Shown in pieces: positions 30,749 to 40,248 of a DNA stretch of 64,000 nt; position 1 is the first letter of the stretch, and each line of letters begins with the position of its first letter. Origin of the DNA: Winogradskyella marina (GTDB lineage: Bacteria; Bacteroidota; Bacteroidia; Flavobacteriales; Flavobacteriaceae); contig NZ_JADOET010000014.1 in the NCBI RefSeq assembly GCF_015645385.1, positions 1 through 64,000 of the forward strand. Direction: 5' to 3'. Below the pieces are notes generated by a model. That model was not told the DNA's origin. It did not search any database and worked only from the letters and a program-made list of their open reading frames with translations. Made by a program: the position numbers and the translations under genes.

Positions 30749-32077
30749 TTACATAAAAATAAGTTGTGTAATAATGTATATTGGTAATAATATAACAAGC
30801 GAAAATTTAATCATATAACCAAAGAAGCTCGGCATTTTAATCTTATTGTCTTCTGCAATTGATTTTACCATAAAATTAGGACCATTACCAATATAAGTAA
30901 GTGCACCAAAAAACACAGCACTAGTAGCAATAGCACTAAGAATATGCTCTGCTACATTGGCAACTAACGGAACACTATCAGCATACGGAATATTTGCTGC
31001 TACACTATGAAAAGCGACTGCTGTTGGTGTATTATCTAAAAATGCACTCAGAAAACCAGTAGCATAATAATAATGCCATGGATCTGTAAGTCCCATAGCT
31101 GGAGCGTGTTGCCTAAGGTATATTAATGTAGGAGTCATAGTAATAAATATACCAATAAACACCACCGCAACTTCTGCAATCGGTCCCCAAGAAAATTTAT
31201 TACTTTCTCGTATCTTTTTAGACGTTGTAATGAAAGCCAGAATTGTTAATATAATAAGTACTATTTCTCGTAAATGAACAAGCCAAAACGGAGAATTTTC
31301 ATCAGCAATTTCAGGAATTGTATCAGAATTAATTAAAGCTACAGAAAAAACAACACCAAGTAAAAAGATGAAATTAATTGCTCCTGTGATACGAATAGGT
31401 TTAATTTCTACGGCATCAGCAATTAAATTTTCTCGTGGCTCCTTTTTATAATAATAAGAATCAATAAAATAATATATAATAAGGAGTAATGCTCCTACAA
31501 AAGCCCACTCTGGAAGTAAACTAAAAAACCATGTAAAGCTAGCTCCTCTTAAGTACAACATCAACAATGGTGGATCTCCAAGAGGAGTTAATAAGCCACC
31601 ACAGTTAGCAACTGCAGCAATAAAGAATAAAATAGTATGTACACTAAATTGACGTTGTTTGTTGATGGAAATTACTGGTCTAATTAATAACATTGCAGCT
31701 CCTGTAGTTCCCATAAATGACGCCAATAGGTATCCAATTCCTAAAAACAGTGTATTTATTTTGGGTTTTGCTTTAATATCTCCACTGAGATGAATACCTC
31801 CCGTTATAACAAATAAGGATGTTAGCAAAACAATAAACGGAATGTAATCACCTATCACTTGATGACTTAAGTGATCCGTTAAATCCATGTAAACCAAATA
31901 CGCTATTGTTGGTACACTTAGCACTATAGATACTAATAACTTATTCCGATTATTTTCCCACCATTCTTCGGCAATAAGAGGTCCTATTGCGATGGCTAAT
32001 AGGATTAAAAAAAACGGAATTGAGGGCCAAAGTGGTATTTGTTGCACTAATTCTGGACTACTATTGATTAATAACAT
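30749..32077 (-). CDS. Ion transporter of the CitMHS/NhaD-like superfamily
   Basis: A 442-residue polytopic inner-membrane protein with about 11-12 helices. Hydrophobic blocks include 'IPFFLILLAIAIGPLI', 'FIVLLTSLFVITGGIHLSG', 'AAMLLIRPVI' and the conserved 'NCGGLLTPLGDPPLLMLYLR', typical of the sodium:proton antiporter / citrate transporter group (PF16980-like). The second conserved half-site is 'FLDNTPTAVAFHSVA', with 'YIGNGPNFMVKSIAED' in the last part. It probably exchanges sodium for protons or carries an organic acid; the sequence does not decide. The 379-bp upstream region shows no clear promoter. Confidence 0.83.
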   Translation of the reverse strand: MLLINSSPELVQQIPLWPSIPFFLILLAIAIGPLIAEEWWENNRNKLLVSIVLSVPTIAYLVYMDLTDHLSHQVIGDYIPFIVLLTSLFVITGGIHLSGDIKAKPKINTLFLGIGYLLASFMGTTGAAMLLIRPVISINKQRQFSVHTILFFIAAVANCGGLLTPLGDPPLLMLYLRGASFTWFFSLLPEWAFVGALLLIIYYFIDSYYYKKEPRENLIADAVEIKPIRITGAINFIFLLGVVFSVALINSDTIPEIADENSPFWLVHLREIVLIILTILAFITTSKKIRESNKFSWGPIAEVAVVFIGIFITMTPTLIYLRQHAPAMGLTDPWHYYYATGFLSAFLDNTPTAVAFHSVAANIPYADSVPLVANVAEHILSAIATSAVFFGALTYIGNGPNFMVKSIAEDNKIKMPSFFGYMIKFSLVILLPIYIITQLIFM

Positions 32078-32456
32078 AAGGGGAAATTAAAAGACAAATT
32101 AATCTCGTACTAAGTTAAAAAGTTAAGTTTTAAAATCGCTTAGTATTCTTTTATTTTTATGTTAAATAATGTCTAATGGCACTAATAAGCAAAAATCCCA
32201 AATACAACGTTTTGATTATCAATTCGTAAGAATACATGATAGTACAAAACAAAAAGCTGTACTTACTAAGTTTTTAATTTAGATTGGTCTAATCTAGTGT
32301 ATAAAAACACTTATTTTAGTAGTCGTTTTTTTCGGACATAGTAAAAAACGATAGCATTTATTCCATAAACATTTAACTATTTAAAGATTATGTAGCTTTT
32401 AAATAGAATTGAAACCGTTTAATATAATGTATAAATGGAAATGATTTGAAGAATAA
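32078..32456. other. Gene-free region between the transporter and bcp
   Basis: 379 bp, AT-rich. Only a weak palindrome was seen (CGTTTTTT at 32324-32331 and AAAAAACG at 32343-32350). Nothing coding or repeat-like is supported. Confidence 0.45.
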
Positions 32457-32912
32457 TTACCCTTCTAATATCTGATCAGTGTGAGCCTTCGTCTTTACTT
32501 TAGTTATCACATCTGAAAGAACTCCATTTTCGTCTATTACAAAAGTCGTTCTATGAATACCATCATACTCTCTACCCATAAATTTTTTAGGTCCCCAAAC
32601 TCCAAAAGCTTCGATAACAGATTTATCTTCGTCCGCTAATAGTGGATACTGAAAATCGTATTTATTTTTAAAATTAGATTGTCGTTTGGCACTATCTGCA
32701 CTAACTCCTAAAATCTCATAGCCTAAAGACTGAAAACGCTCATAATTATCATTAAGGTTACAGGCTTCTGCTGTACAACCAGGAGTGCTCGCTTTCGGGT
32801 AAAAGAAAACAACTAACTTTTTGCCTTTATAATCCGATAAAGAAATGGTACGGCCTTGTTCATCTTGTGCTGAAAAATCTGGTGCCTTATCTCCTACTTT
32901 TAAATGTGTCAT
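32457..32912 (-). CDS. bcp: Thiol peroxidase, Bcp family (peroxiredoxin)
   Basis: A 151-residue atypical two-cysteine peroxiredoxin that reduces peroxides with thioredoxin. The peroxidatic Cys46 is in 'STPGCTAEA' with the resolving Cys51 five residues later, as in E. coli Bcp. The fold is complete ('KLVVFFYPKAS', 'GVSADSAKRQSNFKNKYDFQ', 'HRTTFVID'). It is cytoplasmic and complements KatG in peroxide defence. Divergent from the endonuclease III gene, with two TTACGTAA palindromes between. Confidence 0.95.
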   Translation of the reverse strand: MTHLKVGDKAPDFSAQDEQGRTISLSDYKGKKLVVFFYPKASTPGCTAEACNLNDNYERFQSLGYEILGVSADSAKRQSNFKNKYDFQYPLLADEDKSVIEAFGVWGPKKFMGREYDGIHRTTFVIDENGVLSDVITKVKTKAHTDQILEG

Positions 32913-32914
32913 AA

Positions 32915-32949
32915 TTACGTAAATTTGTATTTAATCTTTGATTACGTAA
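32915..32949. promoter_or_regulatory. Paired TTACGTAA palindromes between bcp and nth
   Basis: Perfect 8-bp palindromes at 32915-32922 and 32942-32949, 27 bp apart start to start (nearly three helical turns), inside the 46-bp divergent gap. The first overlaps a -7-type TAAATTTG (32920-32927) for nth. A dimeric regulator could bind there, but no factor is known. Confidence 0.45.
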
Positions 32950-32958
32950 AAATACAAA

Positions 32959-33615
32959 ATGACTAAACAAGAAAAAGTTAATTTCGTTATAAATACCTTG
33001 TATAAATTATATCCTGAAATTCCAGTGCCCTTGGACCATAAGGATCCTTATACATTATTAATTGCCGTTTTAATGTCTGCGCAAAGTACAGATGTACGTG
33101 TCAATAAAATTACTCCATTATTGTTTGAACGTGCCGACAATCCGTACGACATGATTAAGCTAAGTGTAGAAGAAATCAGAGACATTATAAAACCCGTTGG
33201 CTTGTCGCCAATGAAAAGTAAAGGTATTCATGGCTTATCTCAAATTTTAATTGATCAACACAATGGCGAAGTTCCTAAAACTTATGAAGCTTTAGAAGCA
33301 CTACCAGCAGTAGGTCATAAAACGGCTGCTGTAGTATTATCACAAGCTTTTGGTATTCCTGCATTCCCTGTAGATACACATATTCATCGTTTAATGTACC
33401 GTTGGAATTTAACGAATGGCAAAAACGTAGTACAAACCGAAAAAGATGCCAAACGTATTTTCCCAGAAGAACTTTGGAACGATTTACACCTTCAAATTAT
33501 TTGGTATGGTAGAGAATATTCGCCGGCTCGTGGTTGGGATTTAGATAAAGATATTATTACCAAAACTATTGGAAGAAAGTCCGTTTTAAATGACTATTAT
33601 AAAAAGAAAAAATAG
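32959..33615 (+). CDS. nth: Endonuclease III without the iron-sulfur cluster loop
   Basis: Bifunctional DNA glycosylase/AP lyase that removes oxidised pyrimidines. The helix-hairpin-helix 'EALPAVGHKTAAVVL' with catalytic Lys121 and Asp139 ('FPVDTHIHRL') is intact. The protein is 218 residues. The C-terminal 4Fe-4S motif (four cysteines, C-x6-C-x2-C-x5-C) is absent: the corresponding part reads 'WYGREYSPARGWDLDKDI', with no cysteine. Cluster-less Nth is a lineage variant. Divergent from bcp; a lipoprotein follows 46 bp downstream. Confidence 0.93.
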   Translation: MTKQEKVNFVINTLYKLYPEIPVPLDHKDPYTLLIAVLMSAQSTDVRVNKITPLLFERADNPYDMIKLSVEEIRDIIKPVGLSPMKSKGIHGLSQILIDQHNGEVPKTYEALEALPAVGHKTAAVVLSQAFGIPAFPVDTHIHRLMYRWNLTNGKNVVQTEKDAKRIFPEELWNDLHLQIIWYGREYSPARGWDLDKDIITKTIGRKSVLNDYYKKKK

Positions 33616-33661
33616 TGAAACTTGGAACAATTATTGAGGTGTTACATCAAACCATCAATTT

Positions 33662-34213
33662 ATGAAAAATCTAACCGTTCTCTTTTTTATTTTAGTTTTC
33701 ACCTCTTGTATTCCGGTAAAAATAGCGCCTAAATTTAAGAATCAGGATTACAAAATAATGCAAGCTAAAAAGTTTCAAAAACACATGCCTAGAGAAACAG
33801 CTTTCATATTTAAAGATCCTAAAAATGCTGGTGATTTCTATAATTACATCAATAAAAAATTCAAACTAAACGGAAAAGATGTTGGCTATAATGTCCCGTT
33901 TCAACTTGAAGGACAAACCTTGTATTTATCATATCATGAAGCAGAACGAACAGATGAAAGCATAAATCTTCCATTGGCTGTAATTGATGCGAAACGAGAA
34001 AGCAACGGCAACTCGCGTTTATTTGAAGGTAACTATTCAAACAGAACAGGTCATTGGTATATTTTACTAACGGTTTATGACGAAAACATCAAAAACTGTT
34101 TAAGAGATAAACATCTTTTAAAGGCTAAAACAATTGAATATTTAAAAGGACTACAGCAAGAATACCTTACCACTCAAAACTACGAAGAGTTACTACTAAC
34201 AAAAAAATCCTGA
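33662..34213 (+). CDS. Lipoprotein of unknown function
   Basis: A 183-residue protein with a lipoprotein signal ('LTVLFFILVFTSCIP', cysteine at about 16). The mature part has 'DVGYNVPFQLEGQTLYLSYH' and 'NRTGHWYILLTVYDENIKN'. Basic and without a known family; it may be a periplasmic outer-membrane lipoprotein. A terminator follows at 34203-34236. Confidence 0.6.
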   Translation: MKNLTVLFFILVFTSCIPVKIAPKFKNQDYKIMQAKKFQKHMPRETAFIFKDPKNAGDFYNYINKKFKLNGKDVGYNVPFQLEGQTLYLSYHEAERTDESINLPLAVIDAKRESNGNSRLFEGNYSNRTGHWYILLTVYDENIKNCLRDKHLLKAKTIEYLKGLQQEYLTTQNYEELLLTKKS

Positions 34214-34236
34214 TGTTTTTCACATCAGGATTTTTC
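34203..34236 (+). terminator. Terminator after the 33662 lipoprotein gene
   Basis: TCCTGATG (34208-34215) and CATCAGGA (34223-34230) with flanking A and T tracts. Confidence 0.85.
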
Positions 34237-34447
34237 TATTAATTAAATTAATTTAGAAGTGCTTCAAACTTCATTTTATTATGCCCTAGAACACTTAACG
34301 CCTTTGAATAATTCAAAAGAAAACGAATCGTCTCATCTTTTGGATTTAGGTTACATTGTTTTGGGGAAGCGTGAGAGTAAATTTTTGCCATTTTTTAGGT
34401 GTATTAGTTTATATATAGCAAAACGTACTTCTATATCCTTTATTGTA

Positions 34448-35032
34448 TCAATTTGTTAAAATGATATTGTTTTGCTCAATGACCTTTCGCATATTAATTA
34501 ATGCATAACGCATTCTTCCTAAGGCAGTATTAATACTCACTCCTGTTCTTTCTGAAATTTCCTTAAAACTCATGTCTTGATACATACGCATTAAAAGCAC
34601 CTGCTTTTGGTCTTCTGGTAACTCTTCAATAATACGTCTCACATCAGATTCTACTTGGTCTTTAATAAGCACCTTCTCTGCGTTTAAAGCCGAATCGCTA
34701 AGTACAGAAAAAATACTGAATTCACCTGCATTATCAAATTTTGGCATGCGGTTGTTTTTTCTAAAATGATCGATCACTAAATTGTGAGCAATTCGCATAA
34801 CCCATGGTAAAAATTTACCTTCCTCGTTATACTTTCCTCGTTTTAAGTTTTTTATAACCTTAATAAAAGTATCCTGAAAAACATCTTCAGTAATGTCTCT
34901 ATCAAATACTTTAGAATAAATAAAACTGTAAATTTTTTGCTTATGCCTTTCTATTAAAATCGAAAGTGCATTCTCGTTACCTTTAATGTAGTTGCTAACC
35001 AACTCTGCGTCTTGGATAAGTTCTTTTTTCAT
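34448..35032 (-). CDS. ECF-type RNA polymerase sigma factor
   Basis: A 194-residue sigma-70 family factor of the extracytoplasmic-function type. Region 2 is seen in 'DRDITEDVFQDTFIKVIKNL' and 'FLPWVMRIAHNLVIDHFRKN', and region 4 in 'EELPEDQKQVLLMRMYQDMS' with the helix-turn-helix 'FKEISERTGVSINTALGRMR'. It directs the polymerase to a stress or envelope regulon. No anti-sigma factor gene or TonB receptor lies next to it. A hairpin (TAGTAG/CTACTA, 35051-35066) is in its leader. Confidence 0.92.
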   Translation of the reverse strand: MKKELIQDAELVSNYIKGNENALSILIERHKQKIYSFIYSKVFDRDITEDVFQDTFIKVIKNLKRGKYNEEGKFLPWVMRIAHNLVIDHFRKNNRMPKFDNAGEFSIFSVLSDSALNAEKVLIKDQVESDVRRIIEELPEDQKQVLLMRMYQDMSFKEISERTGVSINTALGRMRYALINMRKVIEQNNIILTN

Positions 35033-35142
35033 AATAATTACTTTAATGCCTAGTAGTTGCCTACTAAGTTTGGGGTTTCTAGCTGTTTTTTTTAAAGTAA
35101 TATTATGCGATACGCAGATGTCTTTTTAAAATGAATAGATTT

Positions 35143-35175
35143 CAAATATAACAACATTCATTCCAATTATACAAA
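35143..35175 (-). promoter_or_regulatory. Promoter of the ECF sigma gene
   Basis: Minus-strand TATATTTG (35143-35150) and TTTG (35172-35175) with a 21-bp spacer. Leader about 105 nt, containing the hairpin at 35051-35066. Confidence 0.5.
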
Positions 35176-35496
35176 GAAAAGTACTAAAATTTAACATTTT
35201 ATCGGACAAAGTGCTCCTTTAATAGATATAAAAAGTACGAATTTTAAACGTTTTACTATTAGAGATAAATTGATAGACGCATTAATACTAGTATAAAGGT
35301 ATAAACATATAAAACGAACCACTTAAAAAAACTTAAGTTTTAAGAAGTAAACCCAGTATGTATTCTTATTAATTAGTCAAGATCAAATCGTGGTTCTATT
35401 GCCTAATTGTATAACTGCCTTCTAACTAAAAAAAAGTCGCCATCTGTTTCAACGGATGAATTACAGCACATAGTTCAATCTTTACTGGCTAAATAG

Positions 35497-35504
35497 TATC
35501 TTTG
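35497..35504 (+). promoter_or_regulatory. -7 element of uvrA
   Basis: TATCTTTG, exact TAnnTTTG consensus, 25 bp before the uvrA ATG. The -33 element is poor (TTC). Confidence 0.5.
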
Positions 35505-35528
35505 CAAACTTAGATATCAAAATAACCT

Positions 35529-38318
35529 ATGAATACCACTGTTTTAGACGTTAGCCCAAAGGAAAACATCATTATAAAAGGAGCAAAACTGCATAACCTT
35601 AAAAATATTGATGTGGTTATCCCTCGAAATAAACTGGTGGTAATTACAGGTTTATCTGGTTCCGGAAAATCTAGTTTAGCCTTCGACACCCTTTATGCAG
35701 AAGGACAAAGACGTTATGTGGAGAGCTTAAGTAGTTATGCACGTCAGTTTTTAGGTCGACTTAATAAACCTAAAGTCGATTATATAAAAGGAATTGCACC
35801 TGCTATTGCTATTGAGCAAAAAGTGAATTCTACAAATCCACGCTCAACCGTTGGTACAACAACTGAAATTTATGATTATCTAAAATTATTATTCGCAAGA
35901 ATCGGAAAGACCTACTCGCCTATTTCTGGCGACGAAGTAAAAAAACACACGGTTTCTGATGTTATTAATTTTATTTCAAAATTTGAAGAACGCAGCAAAT
36001 TATTACTCTTAGCTCCTATTATTTTAGAAGAAGGCAGAACCCTTGAAAATAAACTTCAAACTTTACAACAGCAAGGTTACGCGCGAATTAAAGTAAAAGA
36101 TGAAGTGGTGAGAATTGATGATGCACTAAAAAGCAACATTACAGCTGATAAAAATATATTCTTAGTTGTCGATAGAATTGTGTTTAAAAACGACGAAGAT
36201 TTTCTCAATCGACTAGCAGATGCCGTCGGAACAGCTTTTTACGAAGGTGTTGGTACTTGTATTATAGAATCCCTTTCCGATAAAAAACAAACGACTTTTA
36301 ATAACAAGTTCGAAATTGATGATATGTCATTTCTTGAACCAAATGCGCATTTATTCAGCTTTAATAATCCTTATGGAGCTTGTCCTAAATGTGAAGGTTA
36401 TGGCGATGTTATTGGTATTGATGACGACTTAGTAATTCCGAATACCGCATTATCTGTATTTGAAAATGCCATTTTCCCTTGGCGAGGAGAAAGCATGAGT
36501 TGGTATAGAGATCAGTTGGTCAACAACTCGCATCATTTCGATTTTCCAATTCATAAACCCTATTTTCAACTAAGTGCCGCACAAAAATCACTCATCTGGA
36601 AAGGCAATAAATACTTTGAAGGCTTAGATGACTTTTTTGCTGAACTAGAATCTAAAGCGTATAAAATTCAGAATCGCGTGATGTTATCGCGTTATCGTGG
36701 TAAAACAAAATGTAATGTTTGTGAAGGTAAACGCTTACGAGTAGAAGCCAGTTATGTAAAAGTTGATAATGCAACCATTACAGATTTGGTAGATTTACCA
36801 ATAGATGAATTAACCGTGTTTTTTGATAATTTAACACTGAGCGACAATGATGCCAAAATCGCAAAGCGTCTATTAACAGAAATAAAAACGCGTTTAGGGT
36901 TTCTATCTAACGTAGGATTAAATTATTTAACCTTAAACCGAAAATCTAATACACTTTCTGGAGGAGAAAGCCAACGCATCAACTTAGCTACTTCTTTAGG
37001 AAGTAGTCTTGTTGGTTCCATGTATATTTTAGACGAACCTAGTATTGGCTTACACCCAAAAGACACAGAACGCTTAATCGACGTATTAAAATCGCTTCGC
37101 GATCTTGGAAATACCGTAATTGTAGTTGAGCACGATGAAGATATAATGAAAGCTGCAGATGCTATTATTGATATTGGTCCAGAAGCCGGAACTTTAGGAG
37201 GTGACGTTGTTGCCGTAGGCGATTTTAAAGACATTCTTTCTGCAGATACATTAACCGCAAAATACCTCAATGGTCAATTAGAAATTGAAGTGCCTAAAAA
37301 ACGAAGAACTTCAAAACATAGTATTGAAATTATAGGTGCTCGCGAAAATAATTTACAAAACATAGATGTTACGTTTCCGCTCGAAATGCTAACCGTTCTT
37401 ACTGGTGTTTCAGGTAGCGGAAAAAGTACTTTGGTTAAAAAAATTCTTTTTCCTGCGATACAAAAGAAATTGACAGGATTTAGCGATAAAATTGGTCAGG
37501 TTTCAGAAATAAAAGGTAACCACAGTAATATTAAGCATGTAGAATTTGTAGATCAGAATCCTATTGGTCGTTCTTCTAGATCAAATCCTGTGACTTATAT
37601 TAAAGCTTACGATGATATTAGAGCCTTATTTGCGTCTCAAAAACTGAGTAAGATTAGAAATTATGCTGCCAAGCATTTTAGTTTTAATGTCGATGGTGGA
37701 CGTTGCGAAACCTGTAAAGGTGAAGGTGAAGTAACTATTGAAATGCAATTTATGGCAGATGTGCATTTAACCTGCGATACTTGTAATGGTAAACGCTTTA
37801 AAAAGGAAGTCTTAGAAGTTAAGTTTGATGGTAAATCTATAGACGATATTTTAAACCTAACCATTGATGATGCCATTGAATTTTTCAAAACAAATATTGA
37901 GGCTAAAATTCAAAAAAAGCTACAACCACTTCAAGATGTTGGTTTGGGCTACGTGACTTTAGGGCAGTCCTCTTCTACCCTTTCTGGTGGTGAAGCGCAA
38001 CGTATAAAACTAGCCACGTTTTTAGGTAAAGGTAGTAAAAGCGATAACGCACTTTTTATATTTGATGAACCAACCACTGGTCTTCATTTTCATGACATCA
38101 AAAAGTTATTAAAATCGTTTCAAGCATTAATTGCCAAAGGCCATTCAATAATTGTAATTGAGCATAATATCGATTTGATTAAATGTGCCGATTACATCAT
38201 TGACTTAGGACCTGAGGGCGGAAAACATGGAGGACAACTCATTGCTGTTGGTACACCAGAAGAGATCGCAAAAAACAAGAACTCAATAACAGGGAACTAT
38301 TTAAAAGAGAAGTTATAA
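35529..38318 (+). CDS. uvrA: UvrA, excinuclease ABC subunit A
   Basis: DNA damage-recognition ATPase of nucleotide excision repair, acting with UvrB and UvrC. The 929 residues are slightly short of the usual 940. Walker A 1 '[14 protein letters not shown]' (about 41-54), '[14 protein letters not shown]', zinc-finger cysteines 'CPKCEGYGD' / 'CNVCEGKRL', signature 'LSGGESQRI', then Walker A 2 '[14 protein letters not shown]', zinc finger 'CETCKGEGE' / 'CDTCNGKRF', and '[12 protein letters not shown]' are all present. It is followed by a membrane protein gene at 1-bp spacing. Bacteroidota often carry two UvrA copies; a second is not in the window. Confidence 0.97.
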   Translation: MNTTVLDVSPKENIIIKGAKLHNLKNIDVVIPRNKLVVITGLSGSGKSSLAFDTLYAEGQRRYVESLSSYARQFLGRLNKPKVDYIKGIAPAIAIEQKVNSTNPRSTVGTTTEIYDYLKLLFARIGKTYSPISGDEVKKHTVSDVINFISKFEERSKLLLLAPIILEEGRTLENKLQTLQQQGYARIKVKDEVVRIDDALKSNITADKNIFLVVDRIVFKNDEDFLNRLADAVGTAFYEGVGTCIIESLSDKKQTTFNNKFEIDDMSFLEPNAHLFSFNNPYGACPKCEGYGDVIGIDDDLVIPNTALSVFENAIFPWRGESMSWYRDQLVNNSHHFDFPIHKPYFQLSAAQKSLIWKGNKYFEGLDDFFAELESKAYKIQNRVMLSRYRGKTKCNVCEGKRLRVEASYVKVDNATITDLVDLPIDELTVFFDNLTLSDNDAKIAKRLLTEIKTRLGFLSNVGLNYLTLNRKSNTLSGGESQRINLATSLGSSLVGSMYILDEPSIGLHPKDTERLIDVLKSLRDLGNTVIVVEHDEDIMKAADAIIDIGPEAGTLGGDVVAVGDFKDILSADTLTAKYLNGQLEIEVPKKRRTSKHSIEIIGARENNLQNIDVTFPLEMLTVLTGVSGSGKSTLVKKILFPAIQKKLTGFSDKIGQVSEIKGNHSNIKHVEFVDQNPIGRSSRSNPVTYIKAYDDIRALFASQKLSKIRNYAAKHFSFNVDGGRCETCKGEGEVTIEMQFMADVHLTCDTCNGKRFKKEVLEVKFDGKSIDDILNLTIDDAIEFFKTNIEAKIQKKLQPLQDVGLGYVTLGQSSSTLSGGEAQRIKLATFLGKGSKSDNALFIFDEPTTGLHFHDIKKLLKSFQALIAKGHSIIVIEHNIDLIKCADYIIDLGPEGGKHGGQLIAVGTPEEIAKNKNSITGNYLKEKL

Positions 38319-38319
38319 G

Positions 38320-38982
38320 ATGGATTTACCAAAAGGTTTTCACGATGAAGTTAATGAAGCTAAAGAAAATACTCATAGTGCTAAAGACACTATAAAGTCT
38401 AAAGTTTCAACCTCACCTTTAAAGCCTGGTGGCGCCAATTTTAAAACCAATGTTTTAACTCAAGCAAATTCCTCGAAATTAATTTACAAACCTTCAATTG
38501 GAGCTGCTATATTCAGTTTTATATTTTTTGCTGTAGGCTTCGGTGTTTTATTTTTTGCACTATTCCCCTTATTTAAAACCAATATTGAGATCGTTTCAAT
38601 CAATTGGTTTCTAATCCTATTTGGATTACTATTTTCTAGTGCTGGTGGTTTTATGTTTTATAAATTTTACAAACCGAGAGTTTTCGACAAGCAACAAGGG
38701 ATTTATTACACCACGTATAAATTCAATCTGCACCAATCGAGAAAACAACAATCTGATGATTATTTACCCTTAAAATCAATTGTTGCTATTCAAATTATAG
38801 GAGAACACATTCAAAGTGATGATAGTTCTTACAAAAGTTTTGAACTGAATTTAGTATTAGACGATGCTTCTAGAAAAAATGTCGTTGATCATGGGAGTTT
38901 AAAATCTCTAATCATTGATGCTGAAATGTTGAGCGAATTTTTAAATGTTCCTATTTGGCATGCTGGTTCTATTAATGACTAA
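38320..38982 (+). CDS. Membrane protein of unknown function downstream of uvrA
   Basis: A 220-residue protein with two central helices ('IGAAIFSFIFFAVGFGVLFF' and 'WFLILFGLLFSSAGGFMFYK') and a basic, Lys/Ser-rich N-terminus. The C-terminal half ('YLPLKSIVAIQIIGEHIQSD') is soluble. No family recognised. It starts one base after the uvrA stop, so the two are translated from one message; the 3' ends overlap by 4 bp with the convergent DUF3667 gene. Confidence 0.7.
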   Translation: MDLPKGFHDEVNEAKENTHSAKDTIKSKVSTSPLKPGGANFKTNVLTQANSSKLIYKPSIGAAIFSFIFFAVGFGVLFFALFPLFKTNIEIVSINWFLILFGLLFSSAGGFMFYKFYKPRVFDKQQGIYYTTYKFNLHQSRKQQSDDYLPLKSIVAIQIIGEHIQSDDSSYKSFELNLVLDDASRKNVVDHGSLKSLIIDAEMLSEFLNVPIWHAGSIND

Positions 38983-40058
38983 TAAAACAAAAAAGCAAAA
39001 AGTCCCATAATGAATACCGCTGTTGGAATTACAATGGCCATAAATGTAAATGTAGCTACACTACTTTTAAACCAACTTAAAAGCCACCCTTGATCATAAA
39101 ACCGTTTTAATGCCATCATTAAATAAATAAAAGTAGATAAAGCAATAAGAAAGTCTAGCCAATTTGGAATATCCCAAATGAGATTAAGACCGAAGATGAC
39201 ACTAAAAACTGTAAACAAATATGAAAAAAAGTAAAAACTAAATACTAAATGGTGTGTGTATGTTCCTTTTTTTAAATGCAATAATTTAATTATTAGTGCA
39301 AATAATGGCAATAAGAAAAATAGAGCAATCGGTACGGTGTCATAAAACGCTTGTAAAATAGTCCCTCCATCTCTCGCTTTGTAAAACTTAAGTGCTTGAG
39401 CATACATTTTTCTCGTAAACCACCCATCGTTGTCATCCATTCCCATGGATTTATAAATTTCTTCATCAGAAGCCTTTAACGCTATTAAAGAATCAATTTT
39501 ACGCTCATTAAGGCCAAACGAAACATCTGTATTTTTAGGGATCTTTTCTAGAATAGCTATAGAATCCTTATCCGACATATTAGTCAGCCATTGATTATCC
39601 TCTAGTGCCTTTCTTATTTCAATTCTAGTTAATGAATCTTCAAGTTTTAAAGCCCGTTCTCTTTCTTTAACTTCAACAGAATCTAAACTGGCCACGTCTA
39701 CGTCTGACACTAAAGTTTTTTTGAGTTCTCGGTTTAAAGAATCGGTTTGCTGCCGTACGCTAAACGAAAAAATAAAAAAGAAGACTACCGAAATAAACAA
39801 ATACATCTGTGCAGGATGTAAATACAATAAACGTTTTCCTTTTATAAACTGCCCTGGCAAATAGCCAGGTTTGAACATTAAAGGAAAAAAGCTTTTAAAA
39901 AAACGTGCATCAAATGAAAAGTAATTACTAATGGTATTGTAAAATAATACACCAATGGTAAGTTTATCATTTGCTTTTTGCCCACAATGCGGACAAAACT
40001 GAAAACTGGCATCAAAAGGTTGTTCACAATTTTGGCAATTAACTTGATTCGGTTTCAT
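38979..40058 (-). CDS. DUF3667 membrane protein with zinc-ribbon
   Basis: A polytopic membrane protein of DUF3667. I choose the ATG at 40058 (M-K-P-N-Q-V-N-C), which puts the zinc-ribbon cysteines 'CQNCEQPFDASFQFCPHCGQ' at the N-terminus; the longer frame from 40103 adds 15 unconserved residues. The conserved 'GYLPGQFIKGKRLLYLHPAQ' and 'MYLFISVVFFFIFSF' follow, with a central coiled region and 4-5 further helices to the C-terminus. Function is unknown; the family is widespread in Bacteroidota. Overlaps the end of the previous gene by 4 bp. Confidence 0.82.
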   Translation of the reverse strand: MKPNQVNCQNCEQPFDASFQFCPHCGQKANDKLTIGVLFYNTISNYFSFDARFFKSFFPLMFKPGYLPGQFIKGKRLLYLHPAQMYLFISVVFFFIFSFSVRQQTDSLNRELKKTLVSDVDVASLDSVEVKERERALKLEDSLTRIEIRKALEDNQWLTNMSDKDSIAILEKIPKNTDVSFGLNERKIDSLIALKASDEEIYKSMGMDDNDGWFTRKMYAQALKFYKARDGGTILQAFYDTVPIALFFLLPLFALIIKLLHLKKGTYTHHLVFSFYFFSYLFTVFSVIFGLNLIWDIPNWLDFLIALSTFIYLMMALKRFYDQGWLLSWFKSSVATFTFMAIVIPTAVFIMGLFAFLFY

Positions 40059-40248
40059 GGTTGCTGGTTGGTCTTGGCTTAAAAGTAATAAAATATACCA
40101 CATTATTAATATTTATAATAAAATGGAACATAACACTTGAAACAGTTTTCATTTAACAATAACGATAAAATACTACGAAACAGCATATTGTGTTTTTGGC
40201 ACGTTGTTTGTTTTATACTAAACGAGTTTAATTTAAAACCCAATTATT

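Larger units (their letters stand above)
35033..35528. other. Divergent intergenic region, sigma factor / uvrA
   Basis: 496 bp with promoters on both sides (listed) and a small leader hairpin; no ORF above noise. Confidence 0.5.

Noticed and set aside
32324-32350. Palindrome CGTTTTTT/AAAAAACG as a terminator or sRNA
   Set aside because: AT-rich stems of this kind are expected by chance in such sequence and there is no T-run in the right place.
34259-34459. 66-aa ORF beside the sigma gene
   Set aside because: No recognised features; it overlaps the end of the sigma gene and the terminator region upstream of it.
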